Source: Candidatus Omnitrophota bacterium (lineage in GTDB: Bacteria; Hinthialibacterota; Hinthialibacteria; JAKQFZ01). From it: DNA of 13,589 bases. The stretch lies in contig JAKQFZ010000257.1 in NCBI GenBank assembly GCA_029558215.1, forward strand, positions 1 through 13,589, written 5' to 3'. A program made the translations under genes and the position numbers. Shown here piece after piece: positions 6,134 through 12,961 of the stretch; within the stretch, counting starts at the first letter, position 1; every line of letters begins with the position of its first letter. The notes below the pieces were generated by a model. That model did not search any database. It saw nothing but the letters and a program-made list of their open reading frames with translations, and had not been told where the DNA came from.

Positions 6134-6856
6134 ATGGAGATAATGGGTCATCGGGGAGCAGCAGGAGTTGCTCCCGAGAACACGATGCCGGCATTCAAAG
6201 TCAGCGCCGATTTGGGGATTCCTTGGGTCGAACTGGATATTCGTCTCACCAAGGACGGTGATCTGGTTCTTTTGCACGACAAGTCCCTGGAACGCACGAC
6301 CGATGGCACCGGAGAAGTGGGTCAGTTGACCGTGGCTGAGATTCAGAAGTTGGACGCCGGCAGTTGGTTCTCGGCGGACTTTGCCGGTGTTCGAGTCCCC
6401 ACACTCGTGCAGGTTCTGGAGACATTTCAGGAACGGATTCAGTTTAATATCGAGATCAAGGATGAAGATGACCGTTTGGAGGAACAGATTGCGAGACTGT
6501 TTGAGATTCTCGACCGCCACCAACTGCGCCATCGAGTAATCCTGTCGAGTTTCAAGGAGAAGATACTAGGCGCTGTCCGCGAGGAAGATGAACGAGTGCA
6601 GCTGGCGATCATCGCCAACCAAAGCGCTGACCAGATGAAGCGAATCGCGACCGAGCTCAGCTGCCAAATGATGAACCCAGGCAACAAGATTCTATCGGAA
6701 CCATTGATCAAGTGGGCTCATGAGCGTGGCAAGCGGATCACCGGCTGGATGGCCAATGAGAAGGAGATTCTCCACCTTTTGAACCAGTGGAATGTTGACT
6801 ATTGCTGCACCGACTTTCCGGGGATGGCTCAGGAGTATCTTGAGGAGCTGCCTTGA
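6134..6856 (+). CDS. Glycerophosphodiester phosphodiesterase (GDPD, UgpQ-like)
   Basis: 240 aa from ATG 6134, with GGAGGG (6121-6126) at 7 nt; the family opening MGHRG follows at once. The frame is open further upstream, but without family residues. Active-site motifs are in order: HRG (H6), APENTMPAF (E15), ELDIRLTKDG (E33, D35), VLLHD (H48), FNIEIK, and near the end CTDFPG. It hydrolyses glycerophosphodiesters to sn-glycerol 3-phosphate and an alcohol. The short length and lack of signal peptide point to the cytoplasmic UgpQ-type enzyme. Its TGA overlaps the TTG start of hypF by one codon (TTGA), so the two are translationally coupled even though no functional link is known. A TTGACA at 6078-6083 may be its -35 box, but the nearest -10 match (GATAAT) is only 14 bp away. 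Confidence 0.93.
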   Translation: MEIMGHRGAAGVAPENTMPAFKVSADLGIPWVELDIRLTKDGDLVLLHDKSLERTTDGTGEVGQLTVAEIQKLDAGSWFSADFAGVRVPTLVQVLETFQERIQFNIEIKDEDDRLEEQIARLFEILDRHQLRHRVILSSFKEKILGAVREEDERVQLAIIANQSADQMKRIATELSCQMMNPGNKILSEPLIKWAHERGKRITGWMANEKEILHLLNQWNVDYCCTDFPGMAQEYLEELP

Positions 6857-9261
6857 CCGATTCTGCTCCCACTCTCAGTATCACGATTCAGAGCGTCAAG
6901 CGTATTCGGCTTGACATAAGAGGCGTGGTTCAAGGAGTCGGCTTTCGACCCTTTGTCACTCGCCTAGCCAGGGATTTGAGCCTTTCCGGGAATGTGAGAA
7001 ACTGTGGGAGCGGGGTGATTATCGAAGTTCAAGGCATGTCTGAAGCGGTGGAGCAGTTCCAGAGTAATCTAGTCTCAAACGCCCCAGAGCATGCCCGAAT
7101 TGAGCGAGTTGAGAAGATGGAAGTGGAAGTAGAGGCCGCTGAAGGTTTCTCGATATTGGACAGCCTCGACCAACACGCTCAGAGAGTCCTGATTCCCCCC
7201 GATGTTGGCTGCTGTGACGACTGTCTTACCGAAGTTTTCGACGAGGGGAATCGCAGGTACCGATATGCATTCACGAGTTGTGTGAATTGTGGACCGAGAT
7301 TCACACTGATCGAGGGACTTCCCTATGATCGAACGAAAACAACGATGGCACGGTTTGAAATGTGTTCGAGCTGCCGAAAGGAGTTCGAGGATGTGGACAA
7401 CCGACGTTACCATGTTCAGCCCAACGCCTGCTCGGTCTGCGGCCCGCGTGTCACTTTTCTCGACTCGAACGGGCAACCAATTGAATGCGCCGATCCTATC
7501 GCTGAAGCCGCAAGGGCAATCCGCGCAGGCCGCATAGTTGCGGTGAAAGGGCTTGGTGGCTATCACCTTGCGTGCGACGCCACCAACCCACATGCGGTCT
7601 CGCTGCTCAGGCATCGCAAGCGCAGGCCAAACAGACCATTTGCCATGATGTTTCCTGATGTGCAGTCCGTCCGACGGTTGTGTGAACTGTCGTCGGAAGA
7701 GGAAAGAGAATTGACTGGTTCTCGTCGTCCCATCGTTCTGTTGGCCGTGAAAAAGCAGATCGGCGCAAGCACGCTGACACAGCGACGACCTCGTGTTCCT
7801 GTCGAGGAGGTCGCTCCCGGGTTGCAGCAGTGGGGAGTGATGCTTCCTTACACGCCTCTGCACGAGATGCTTCTTCAGGAGATCCGTCGGCCTATCGTTT
7901 TGACGAGCGGGAATCTTGCTGAAGAACCCATCGTTCATCGAGATGACGAGGCCCTTGAGAGGCTCAACTCGATTGTGCGGTTATATCTCGTTCATGACAG
8001 GGACATCGCGACTCGCTGTGACGATTCCATTGTTCGTGTTTGGTCAGGGGGCTCGATTGTGTTGCGGCGATCGAGAGGGTTTGTGCCTGCTGCGATCGAT
8101 GTACCAGTCTCGGCCTCTAAGCGGATTTTCGCCTGTGGAGCGCAGTTGAAGAACACGTTTTGTCTCTTGGGCACAACACCGGACGCTTCTGCGGGTGACA
8201 ATACGGATTCGATTCATCCTTTTCCGCGGGGAGCACAGGCAGTGCTCTCGCAACACATTGGAGATCTTGAGAGTCTGGAAGCTCAGTCCGGCTATGAAGA
8301 GGCTGTCAGGCACTTTCTCGGCCTTTTTGATTTCAAACCTGAAGTGATTGCCCATGATCTGCATCCGGACTTCTTCTCGACACGATTCTTGGGCAGTTTT
8401 CGTGATGTTCCGCGAATCGCGGTTCAGCATCACCACGCACATTTAGCATCCTGTCTGGCTGAGAATTGTCGTCAGCAGCCTGCCATCGGCGTTTGCTGGG
8501 ACGGGATCGGGCTGGGTCTCGATGGCTCCGCCTGGGGAGCCGAGTTTCTTGTCGGCGATCTGAAGGATTTCCGTCGGGCGGGCACCTTCCGACCGATTCC
8601 GATACCCGGGGGAGATGTTGCAGCACGTGAGCCGTGGCGCATGGGGCTCGCCTACCTTCGAGACGCGTTTGGAAACCGTTGGCGAAATGAGTCAAAAGGG
8701 TTTTTTGAGAATTTTCATTCGGGTGAGATGAACATTGTCCAGCAGATGCTTGAATCGGACGTCAACTGCCCTTGCGGTTCGAGCATGGGACGACTTTTTG
8801 ATGCCATGAGTTTCCTGTGCCTTGGAATCCATCGAACCACCTATGAAGGCCAAGCTGCTTTATGGCTCGAACAGGCCGCGGCGCAGGCAGCACCAACTCA
8901 AGACGCACTGCCGTTCGAAGTAGATGTCCACGATGATCTCCTCATCGTTGAGCCATCCAAGGCGATTCTTGATGCCGTTGCCAGGATTCGCGCCCGTACC
9001 AGCGCTTCAGATGTGGCTCGGATCTTTCACAACGGTCTCTGCCAGGTGGTTGTAGACGTTTGTCTCCGTCTGAAGTCAAACGGAGCACCCAACTGCGTCG
9101 CTCTTAGTGGGGGTTGTTTCCAGAACCGATTGTTGCTAGATTTGTGCTCGGCGCGCCTCGTTCAGGAAGGCTTTGAAGTGCTGACCCATCACAGCGTTCC
9201 TCCAAACGATGGGGGGATCGCCCTGGGTCAGGCCGTCATTGCCGCAGCGCGTATCGGTTAG
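6853..9261 (+). CDS. hypF: HypF, carbamoyltransferase for [NiFe]-hydrogenase maturation
   Basis: 802 aa from TTG 6853, which overlaps the GDPD stop as TTGA and has GAGGAG 7 nt upstream. Domains in order: acylphosphatase-like (about 18-105, RGVVQGVGFRPF); a paired zinc-finger region (about 120-205) with CCDDC, CVNCGPRFTLIEGLPYDR, CSSCRKEF and CSVCGP; a YrdC/Sua5-like domain (about 215-400, starting AARAIRAGRIVAVKGLGGYHL); and a Kae1-like C-terminal domain with AVQHHHAHLASCLAE, WDGIGLGLDGSAWGAE and LSGGCFQNRLLL. HypF uses carbamoyl phosphate and ATP to make carbamoyl adenylate and transfers the carbamoyl group to the C-terminal cysteine of HypE, the source of the cyanide ligands of the NiFe site. 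Full length for the family and no broken motif seen. It is followed by hypC, but hypA, B, D, E and structural genes are not in the window. Confidence 0.97.
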   Translation: MTDSAPTLSITIQSVKRIRLDIRGVVQGVGFRPFVTRLARDLSLSGNVRNCGSGVIIEVQGMSEAVEQFQSNLVSNAPEHARIERVEKMEVEVEAAEGFSILDSLDQHAQRVLIPPDVGCCDDCLTEVFDEGNRRYRYAFTSCVNCGPRFTLIEGLPYDRTKTTMARFEMCSSCRKEFEDVDNRRYHVQPNACSVCGPRVTFLDSNGQPIECADPIAEAARAIRAGRIVAVKGLGGYHLACDATNPHAVSLLRHRKRRPNRPFAMMFPDVQSVRRLCELSSEEERELTGSRRPIVLLAVKKQIGASTLTQRRPRVPVEEVAPGLQQWGVMLPYTPLHEMLLQEIRRPIVLTSGNLAEEPIVHRDDEALERLNSIVRLYLVHDRDIATRCDDSIVRVWSGGSIVLRRSRGFVPAAIDVPVSASKRIFACGAQLKNTFCLLGTTPDASAGDNTDSIHPFPRGAQAVLSQHIGDLESLEAQSGYEEAVRHFLGLFDFKPEVIAHDLHPDFFSTRFLGSFRDVPRIAVQHHHAHLASCLAENCRQQPAIGVCWDGIGLGLDGSAWGAEFLVGDLKDFRRAGTFRPIPIPGGDVAAREPWRMGLAYLRDAFGNRWRNESKGFFENFHSGEMNIVQQMLESDVNCPCGSSMGRLFDAMSFLCLGIHRTTYEGQAALWLEQAAAQAAPTQDALPFEVDVHDDLLIVEPSKAILDAVARIRARTSASDVARIFHNGLCQVVVDVCLRLKSNGAPNCVALSGGCFQNRLLLDLCSARLVQEGFEVLTHHSVPPNDGGIALGQAVIAAARIG

Positions 9262-9350
9262 TTGGCGGTGGGCTGCGATTTGTCGGCTGTTGTGCCCAAT
9301 CACAGACAACAGATGGGTCATGACCGTTCCGCAGAGTTTGGAGGCTTGTC

Positions 9351-9590
9351 ATGTGCCGTGCCATCCCGCATCGGGTCATTCAGGTTGCCGGCGAAAAGGG
9401 TCTCGTCGAAGTCGGCGGTGTTCGCCATTGGGTGGACTTGTCTCTTGTAGCGGTGGATGATGATTCGGTGCGTGTGGGTGATTTCGTTCTCGTGCATTCG
9501 GGTTTCGCCATCTCGGTTCTCGACGAAACCGCCGCGGAACAAACTCTGGATCTGATTCGGGAACTGGCGGCGGCGGGAGAGCACGTGTGA
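9351..9590 (+). CDS. hypC: HypC/HupF hydrogenase maturation chaperone
   Basis: 79 aa from ATG 9351, with GGAGG (9339-9344 region) about 7 nt upstream, 89 bp after hypF. It begins MCRAIP, with the family's essential Cys2 exposed after removal of Met. It ends with the conserved VGDFVLVHSGFAISVLDE segment followed by an acidic/Leu helix. HypC works with HypD to assemble the Fe(CN)2CO unit and deliver it to the hydrogenase large subunit. The gene's TGA overlaps the GTG start of mltG by 4 bp (GTGA), so the two are co-translated. The third residue is Arg where Leu is usual; otherwise ordinary. Confidence 0.93.
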   Translation: MCRAIPHRVIQVAGEKGLVEVGGVRHWVDLSLVAVDDDSVRVGDFVLVHSGFAISVLDETAAEQTLDLIRELAAAGEHV

Positions 9591-10594
9591 TCCGAACGTT
9601 CCGATATATTCTCTTGATCGGCCTGCTGTTCGGACTGCAGGCGGGGACTCGCTTTGCGGCGGATTTCTGGGGACCGATGCCGCAGTCTTTTGAGCCCTGC
9701 GAAATCAACATTCCCCCTCGGGTGTCGGCGCGACGAATCGGAAGAATTCTCCAGAATCATCAGGTCGTTCCCAGTGCCCTGCACTTTCTCGTCTCGGCGC
9801 AGTACCTGGGGTTGGCGCGGAAACTGAACCCTGGTACTTTCCGTTTTGACCGTCCCATGCCCGTTTGGGATGTGGTGAGACAGATCGCCACCTATGTTCC
9901 CAACACCTACTGGGTCACGATTCCAGAGGGCTTCACCCTTGACAAGATCGCACGGGAGCTTTCCGAAAACACCGGACACAGCATCGAGGATTACAGCCGT
10001 CTGATGCACGATGAGGCTTTTATCCAAAAACAAGGCATTTCCGCGGAGAGCCTCGAAGGATACTTGTTCCCGGACAGTTACCTTTTCGATCTGGAATGGA
10101 AGCCCGAGCAGATTCTTCGTGAGATGGTCCGTCGTTTCCAGCAGGTCTGGGCAGGACTTCAGGGAGACTGGGATGCAGACAGACCCTGCATTGCTCTCGG
10201 CAAGCAATGGACACCCCATCAAATAGTGACACTGGCCTCCATCATCGAAAGAGAAGGCAGATTCTTCTCTGAATATCCACGTATCGCCGGTGTCTTCTAC
10301 AATCGACTCAACCAGAACATGAAGATGGAATCATGTGCCACGGTTCGCTTTGCCATAGACGACTGGCGCAAGCACTTGACACTCAAAGACCTGCAGTTTG
10401 ACTCTCCCTACAACACATATCAGCACAAGGGACTTCCTCCGGGACCGATCTGTTCCCCCGGACGGGCGGCACTGCAGGCAGCGCTGATCCCCTTGGAGAC
10501 GGACGAGTTGTTTTTTGTCGCCCGAGCGGACGGATGGCATGATTTTACAAAGACACATCAGGAACATGTAAAAGCCAAGAGGCGGAACCGCTAG
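9587..10594 (+). CDS. mltG: MltG (YceG-like) endolytic murein transglycosylase
   Basis: 335 aa from GTG 9587, overlapping the hypC stop as GTGA, with GGGAGAG upstream. A short N-terminal membrane anchor (FRYILLIGLLFGLQAG, about 5-20) places the rest outside the cytoplasmic membrane. A LysM-like segment follows (NIPPRVSARRIGRIL, then the second part around VTIPEGFTLDKIA). The catalytic domain has SLEGYLFPDSY, LASIIEREG with the catalytic Glu at about 221, GVFYNRL, MESCATVRFA and SPYNTYQHKGLPPGPICSPG. MltG cleaves nascent glycan strands and sets their length during peptidoglycan synthesis. It lacks the long cytoplasmic tail of some homologues. Coupling of a cell-wall gene to hypC is unusual and may be incidental. 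Confidence 0.95.
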   Translation: MIRTFRYILLIGLLFGLQAGTRFAADFWGPMPQSFEPCEINIPPRVSARRIGRILQNHQVVPSALHFLVSAQYLGLARKLNPGTFRFDRPMPVWDVVRQIATYVPNTYWVTIPEGFTLDKIARELSENTGHSIEDYSRLMHDEAFIQKQGISAESLEGYLFPDSYLFDLEWKPEQILREMVRRFQQVWAGLQGDWDADRPCIALGKQWTPHQIVTLASIIEREGRFFSEYPRIAGVFYNRLNQNMKMESCATVRFAIDDWRKHLTLKDLQFDSPYNTYQHKGLPPGPICSPGRAALQAALIPLETDELFFVARADGWHDFTKTHQEHVKAKRRNR

Positions 10595-10631
10595 GTCGGC
10601 CTGCGCCGACTGGCGGGTGTGCTATGCCCGC
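10595..10631 (+). terminator. Two small hairpins after mltG
   Basis: GTCGGC-CTGC-GCCGAC (10595-10610) begins at the base after the mltG stop. A second stem, GCGGG/CCCGC (10613-10617 with 10627-10631), follows. Neither has a U-run. They mark the end of the hyp/mltG unit and could be a weak terminator or a processing barrier. I see no clear promoter in 10632-10690. Confidence 0.4.
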
Positions 10632-10707
10632 TCTGACGGAAAGGCTGACTGTTGGAAGAGACCACATGAGACAGCGGTGATAAAGTAGTGGCTGCAATGG
10701 AGGAGCG

Positions 10708-11061
10708 ATGAAGTTACGAGCCCTGGTGGAGTGCATTGACGGCCGGGTGCTGACAGGATGCGATCGAGCCGATCAGATCGACGTGAACGGCGTATCTGCG
10801 GGAGATCATATCAGTGGCATGTTGACTCAGGCTTCCGAAAGCACGCTTGTTGTCAGCAACTTGATGGGAAACAGTCTGCTTCGGATGGCCGAGTTGATGG
10901 ATGTCGCCGGTCTGTGTATCGCCGGTGGTACGCTGCCGGAGCAGGAGTTTATCGAGTCCGCCCAAGAGCGGGGAATCATCTTGATCGCATCGCCCTATGA
11001 GCTGTTTGAAACGTGTGGCAGGCTCTACGAGCGACTGAAAGCCGAAGGTGCGTTGGTGTGA
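10708..11061 (+). CDS. DRTGG-domain protein, first copy
   Basis: 117 aa from ATG 10708, with GGAGGAG at 10699-10705. The whole protein is one DRTGG-type domain: an N-terminal beta-rich part (MKLRALVECIDGRVLTG), GDHISGMLTQASESTLVVS, NSLLRMAELMDVAGLCIAGG with AGG at the place of the name-giving motif, and the ending GIILIASPYELFETCGRLYERL. DRTGG domains also occur beside CBS domains and in phosphotransacetylase-like proteins. Stand-alone copies occur in operons with electron-bifurcating hydrogenase genes of Clostridia and Thermotogae, where their task is unknown. It is the first gene of a tight operon; its TGA overlaps the GTG start of the next gene by 4 bp. This copy is more divergent than the second one at 12620-12961. 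Confidence 0.82.
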   Translation: MKLRALVECIDGRVLTGCDRADQIDVNGVSAGDHISGMLTQASESTLVVSNLMGNSLLRMAELMDVAGLCIAGGTLPEQEFIESAQERGIILIASPYELFETCGRLYERLKAEGALV

Positions 11062-12617
11062 CAGATCCGATCATCTTCCAGATTAAGGCAGGGGACTATG
11101 ACGGCGGCGGGAAAGCCTCGAGGGCGCTCAAGGAGCATCTGAAGAAGGTTGGCGCCGACGGCAAGGCAGTCCGCCGTGCCATGATTGCTTCTTACGAAGC
11201 AGAGATGAATGTTGTCATCCATTCTGTCGGGGGACAGATGACAATTCAGATAGAGGGGGATCGGTTGAGTGTCGAAGTTAAGGATGAAGGCCCCGGGATC
11301 GCTGATCTCAACCTGGCCATGCGTGAAGGCTACTCCACAGCACCGGCAAAAGCGCGTGAGTACGGATTTGGCGCAGGGATGGGGTTGCCGAACATCAAAC
11401 GCAATTCAGATGAGTTCCATATTCAGTCCCAAGTCGGAGAAGGGACGACACTTCAGTTCAAAGTCTTGCTCAAGCAACCCGAACTGAGTGCGGGCACGCC
11501 TCACTCTGTTCACATTCGCGCAGCGCTCTGTCGCTTGTGCAAGGAATGTCTTCGGTCGTGTCCAACACGAGCAGTCCGGGTTCGCAATGGTTCACCACAA
11601 ATTCTGGAGCATCTCTGCATAGACTGCAATGCCTGTATCGGTGAATGTCCGACCGACGCTTTGTCGATCAAGTCTGCTTTTAACACGCAGTCTTCCCTCA
11701 GGGGTACATTGGTTGTATCGGGTGCATTTCTCGCGCAGTTCGGAACGGCATTCCCCGCCGACGTCGTGCTTCAGGCTTTGAAAGCGCTGGGGTTTGAGAG
11801 GATACACATTCTGGAGAGTTGGTCTCTTGGAATTCAGCAGGCGTCCGTGGAGTACGCCCATCGGCAGACCGAATCCCAGACAGTCATTGTGCCCACATGT
11901 CCGGCGGTCTTGAACCTAATCCAGCTGCGCTTTCCTTCGCTGATTCCTCATGTAGCACCGTTCTTGACACCACTCGAATCTGCCGAGGCAATGCTCCATA
12001 CGGACAAGCCTGCTTTCATGGCATTCTGTCCCAGTCAGCGTTCACGGCTGAGGGAACACAAAGTGTATGACGAGCGTATTCTGATTCCCAGCGATTTGCG
12101 CAGTCGAGTTCTCACCTGGCTGAATGCAAATGCCGGCATAGAGCTATTGTCACAGAGAGGGTCGAATGTTGAATCGGATTCAGAGATTCTAAGCGTTTGT
12201 GGGCTGGAACATGTGATGGGGGTTCTCAACGACATCGAGGACGGACTCTTGAGGGATATTGGAGTTGTGGAGTTGCTTGGCTGCGACCAAGGCTGCTTCG
12301 GTTCGCCACTGTTGAGTGAGGACTGTTACGTTGCGGCCAATCGTTGGCGTCGTTGCGGCGCGTGTACCGTCGTCCATCCGGCAGTCCCGCGACTCGAACC
12401 CTTGGTGGCACGAGCCGGAATCAGGTTGGATGAGAATATGCTTCGGGCGATCATGAAACTCAAACAAATGCAGGAGGTTCGTTCGATGCTTCCAGGGAGA
12501 GACTGTGGTGTCTGCGGTGCTCCCACCTGTGATGACCTGGCAGAGGACGTGGTTCTGAACCGGGCAGACATGGCGCAATGCGCCTATCTTGGGCAACAAG
12601 GAGACCAAAGGAGATGA
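11058..12617 (+). CDS. Fusion: RsbW-like ATPase + 2[4Fe-4S] ferredoxin + Fe-hydrogenase-like domain
   Basis: 519 aa from GTG 11058 (GTGA overlap with the first DRTGG gene; family opening TDPIIFQIKAGD). An in-frame ATG at 11013 is possible but adds non-family residues. Residues 1-138 are a GHKL/RsbW-type ATPase: EAEMN N-box (N51), DEGPGI (76-81), GFGAGMGLPNIKRN (103-116), VGEGTTLQF. Residues 158-201 carry two CxxCxxCxxxCP ferredoxin motifs (C158/161/164/168 and C187/190/193/197). Residues about 205-445 resemble the C-terminal domain of iron hydrogenases, with reduced motifs TCPA (C281), FCPSQ (C324) and GCDQGC (C409, C413). Residues 480-512 form the C-terminal Fe-S motif (PF04060 type) DCGVCGAPTC...C (C483/486/491/508). 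In known clusters the ATPase and the hydrogenase-like protein are separate neighbours. The TCCP and MACxGGC H-cluster forms are lost, so H2 catalysis is doubtful. A redox- or H2-sensing kinase-like switch is my inference. Confidence 0.88.
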   Translation: MTDPIIFQIKAGDYDGGGKASRALKEHLKKVGADGKAVRRAMIASYEAEMNVVIHSVGGQMTIQIEGDRLSVEVKDEGPGIADLNLAMREGYSTAPAKAREYGFGAGMGLPNIKRNSDEFHIQSQVGEGTTLQFKVLLKQPELSAGTPHSVHIRAALCRLCKECLRSCPTRAVRVRNGSPQILEHLCIDCNACIGECPTDALSIKSAFNTQSSLRGTLVVSGAFLAQFGTAFPADVVLQALKALGFERIHILESWSLGIQQASVEYAHRQTESQTVIVPTCPAVLNLIQLRFPSLIPHVAPFLTPLESAEAMLHTDKPAFMAFCPSQRSRLREHKVYDERILIPSDLRSRVLTWLNANAGIELLSQRGSNVESDSEILSVCGLEHVMGVLNDIEDGLLRDIGVVELLGCDQGCFGSPLLSEDCYVAANRWRRCGACTVVHPAVPRLEPLVARAGIRLDENMLRAIMKLKQMQEVRSMLPGRDCGVCGAPTCDDLAEDVVLNRADMAQCAYLGQQGDQRR

Positions 12618-12619
12618 TC

Positions 12620-12961
12620 GTGCGGCAACTGGTTGAGCAATTGGATCTGGAGTCGTTGACGCCTGAGTTGGATGCGTCACTCGATGTTTCCAGGGGCTAC
12701 GTTTCGGACATGCTGAGTGATGTGCTTGCCAACGCTCCGCAGGATGGTGTTCTGGTGACCATTCAGCTTCATCTGAATGTGATCGCGGTGGCCATCCACG
12801 CCGGACTGAAAGCGGTGATTTTCACATCGGGGCGCCGTCCGGAAGAGAATGTGATTCAGAAGGCGTGCGAAGAGCAAATTCAGCTCTTTGTGTCTCGCGA
12901 TTGTTCCTTCGACTTGGTGGGACGTTTGTATGAACTGGGTCTGAGATCGGGCGATGCTTAG
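12620..12961 (+). CDS. DRTGG-domain protein, second copy
   Basis: 113 aa from GTG 12620, chosen because AAAGGAG (12607-12613) ends 6 nt before it. The ATG at 12614, which overlaps the previous stop as ATGA, would touch the Shine-Dalgarno directly but is possible and adds only two residues. The protein matches hydrogenase-operon DRTGG proteins well: VRQLVEQLDL, GYVSDMLSDVLANAPQDGVLVTIQLHLNVIAVA, LKAVIFTSGRRPEE, and the ending SFDLVGRLYELGL. It is a paralogue of the first DRTGG protein (shared ending GRLYE), the two flanking the ATPase/hydrogenase-like fusion. It probably folds as a small alpha/beta ligand- or partner-binding domain; the ligand is not known. The stop overlaps the PHP gene by 8 bp. 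Confidence 0.85.
   Translation: MRQLVEQLDLESLTPELDASLDVSRGYVSDMLSDVLANAPQDGVLVTIQLHLNVIAVAIHAGLKAVIFTSGRRPEENVIQKACEEQIQLFVSRDCSFDLVGRLYELGLRSGDA

Noticed and set aside
5813..6532. 239-codon minus-strand open frame
   Set aside because: Antisense to the end of the DUF39 gene, the hairpin and the start of the GDPD gene, all well supported; no family features.
7075..7938. 287-codon minus-strand open frame
   Set aside because: Antisense to the zinc-finger and YrdC regions of hypF; its length follows from codon use on the coding strand.
9262..9350. CTGTTGT...ACAACAG inverted repeat between hypF and hypC
   Set aside because: 7-bp AT-containing stem without U-run; hypC has its own ribosome binding site and the genes are likely co-transcribed, so no terminator was called.
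9380..10222. 280-codon minus-strand open frame
   Set aside because: Antisense to hypC and mltG; low-complexity Arg/Pro/Ser-rich translation typical of a shadow frame.
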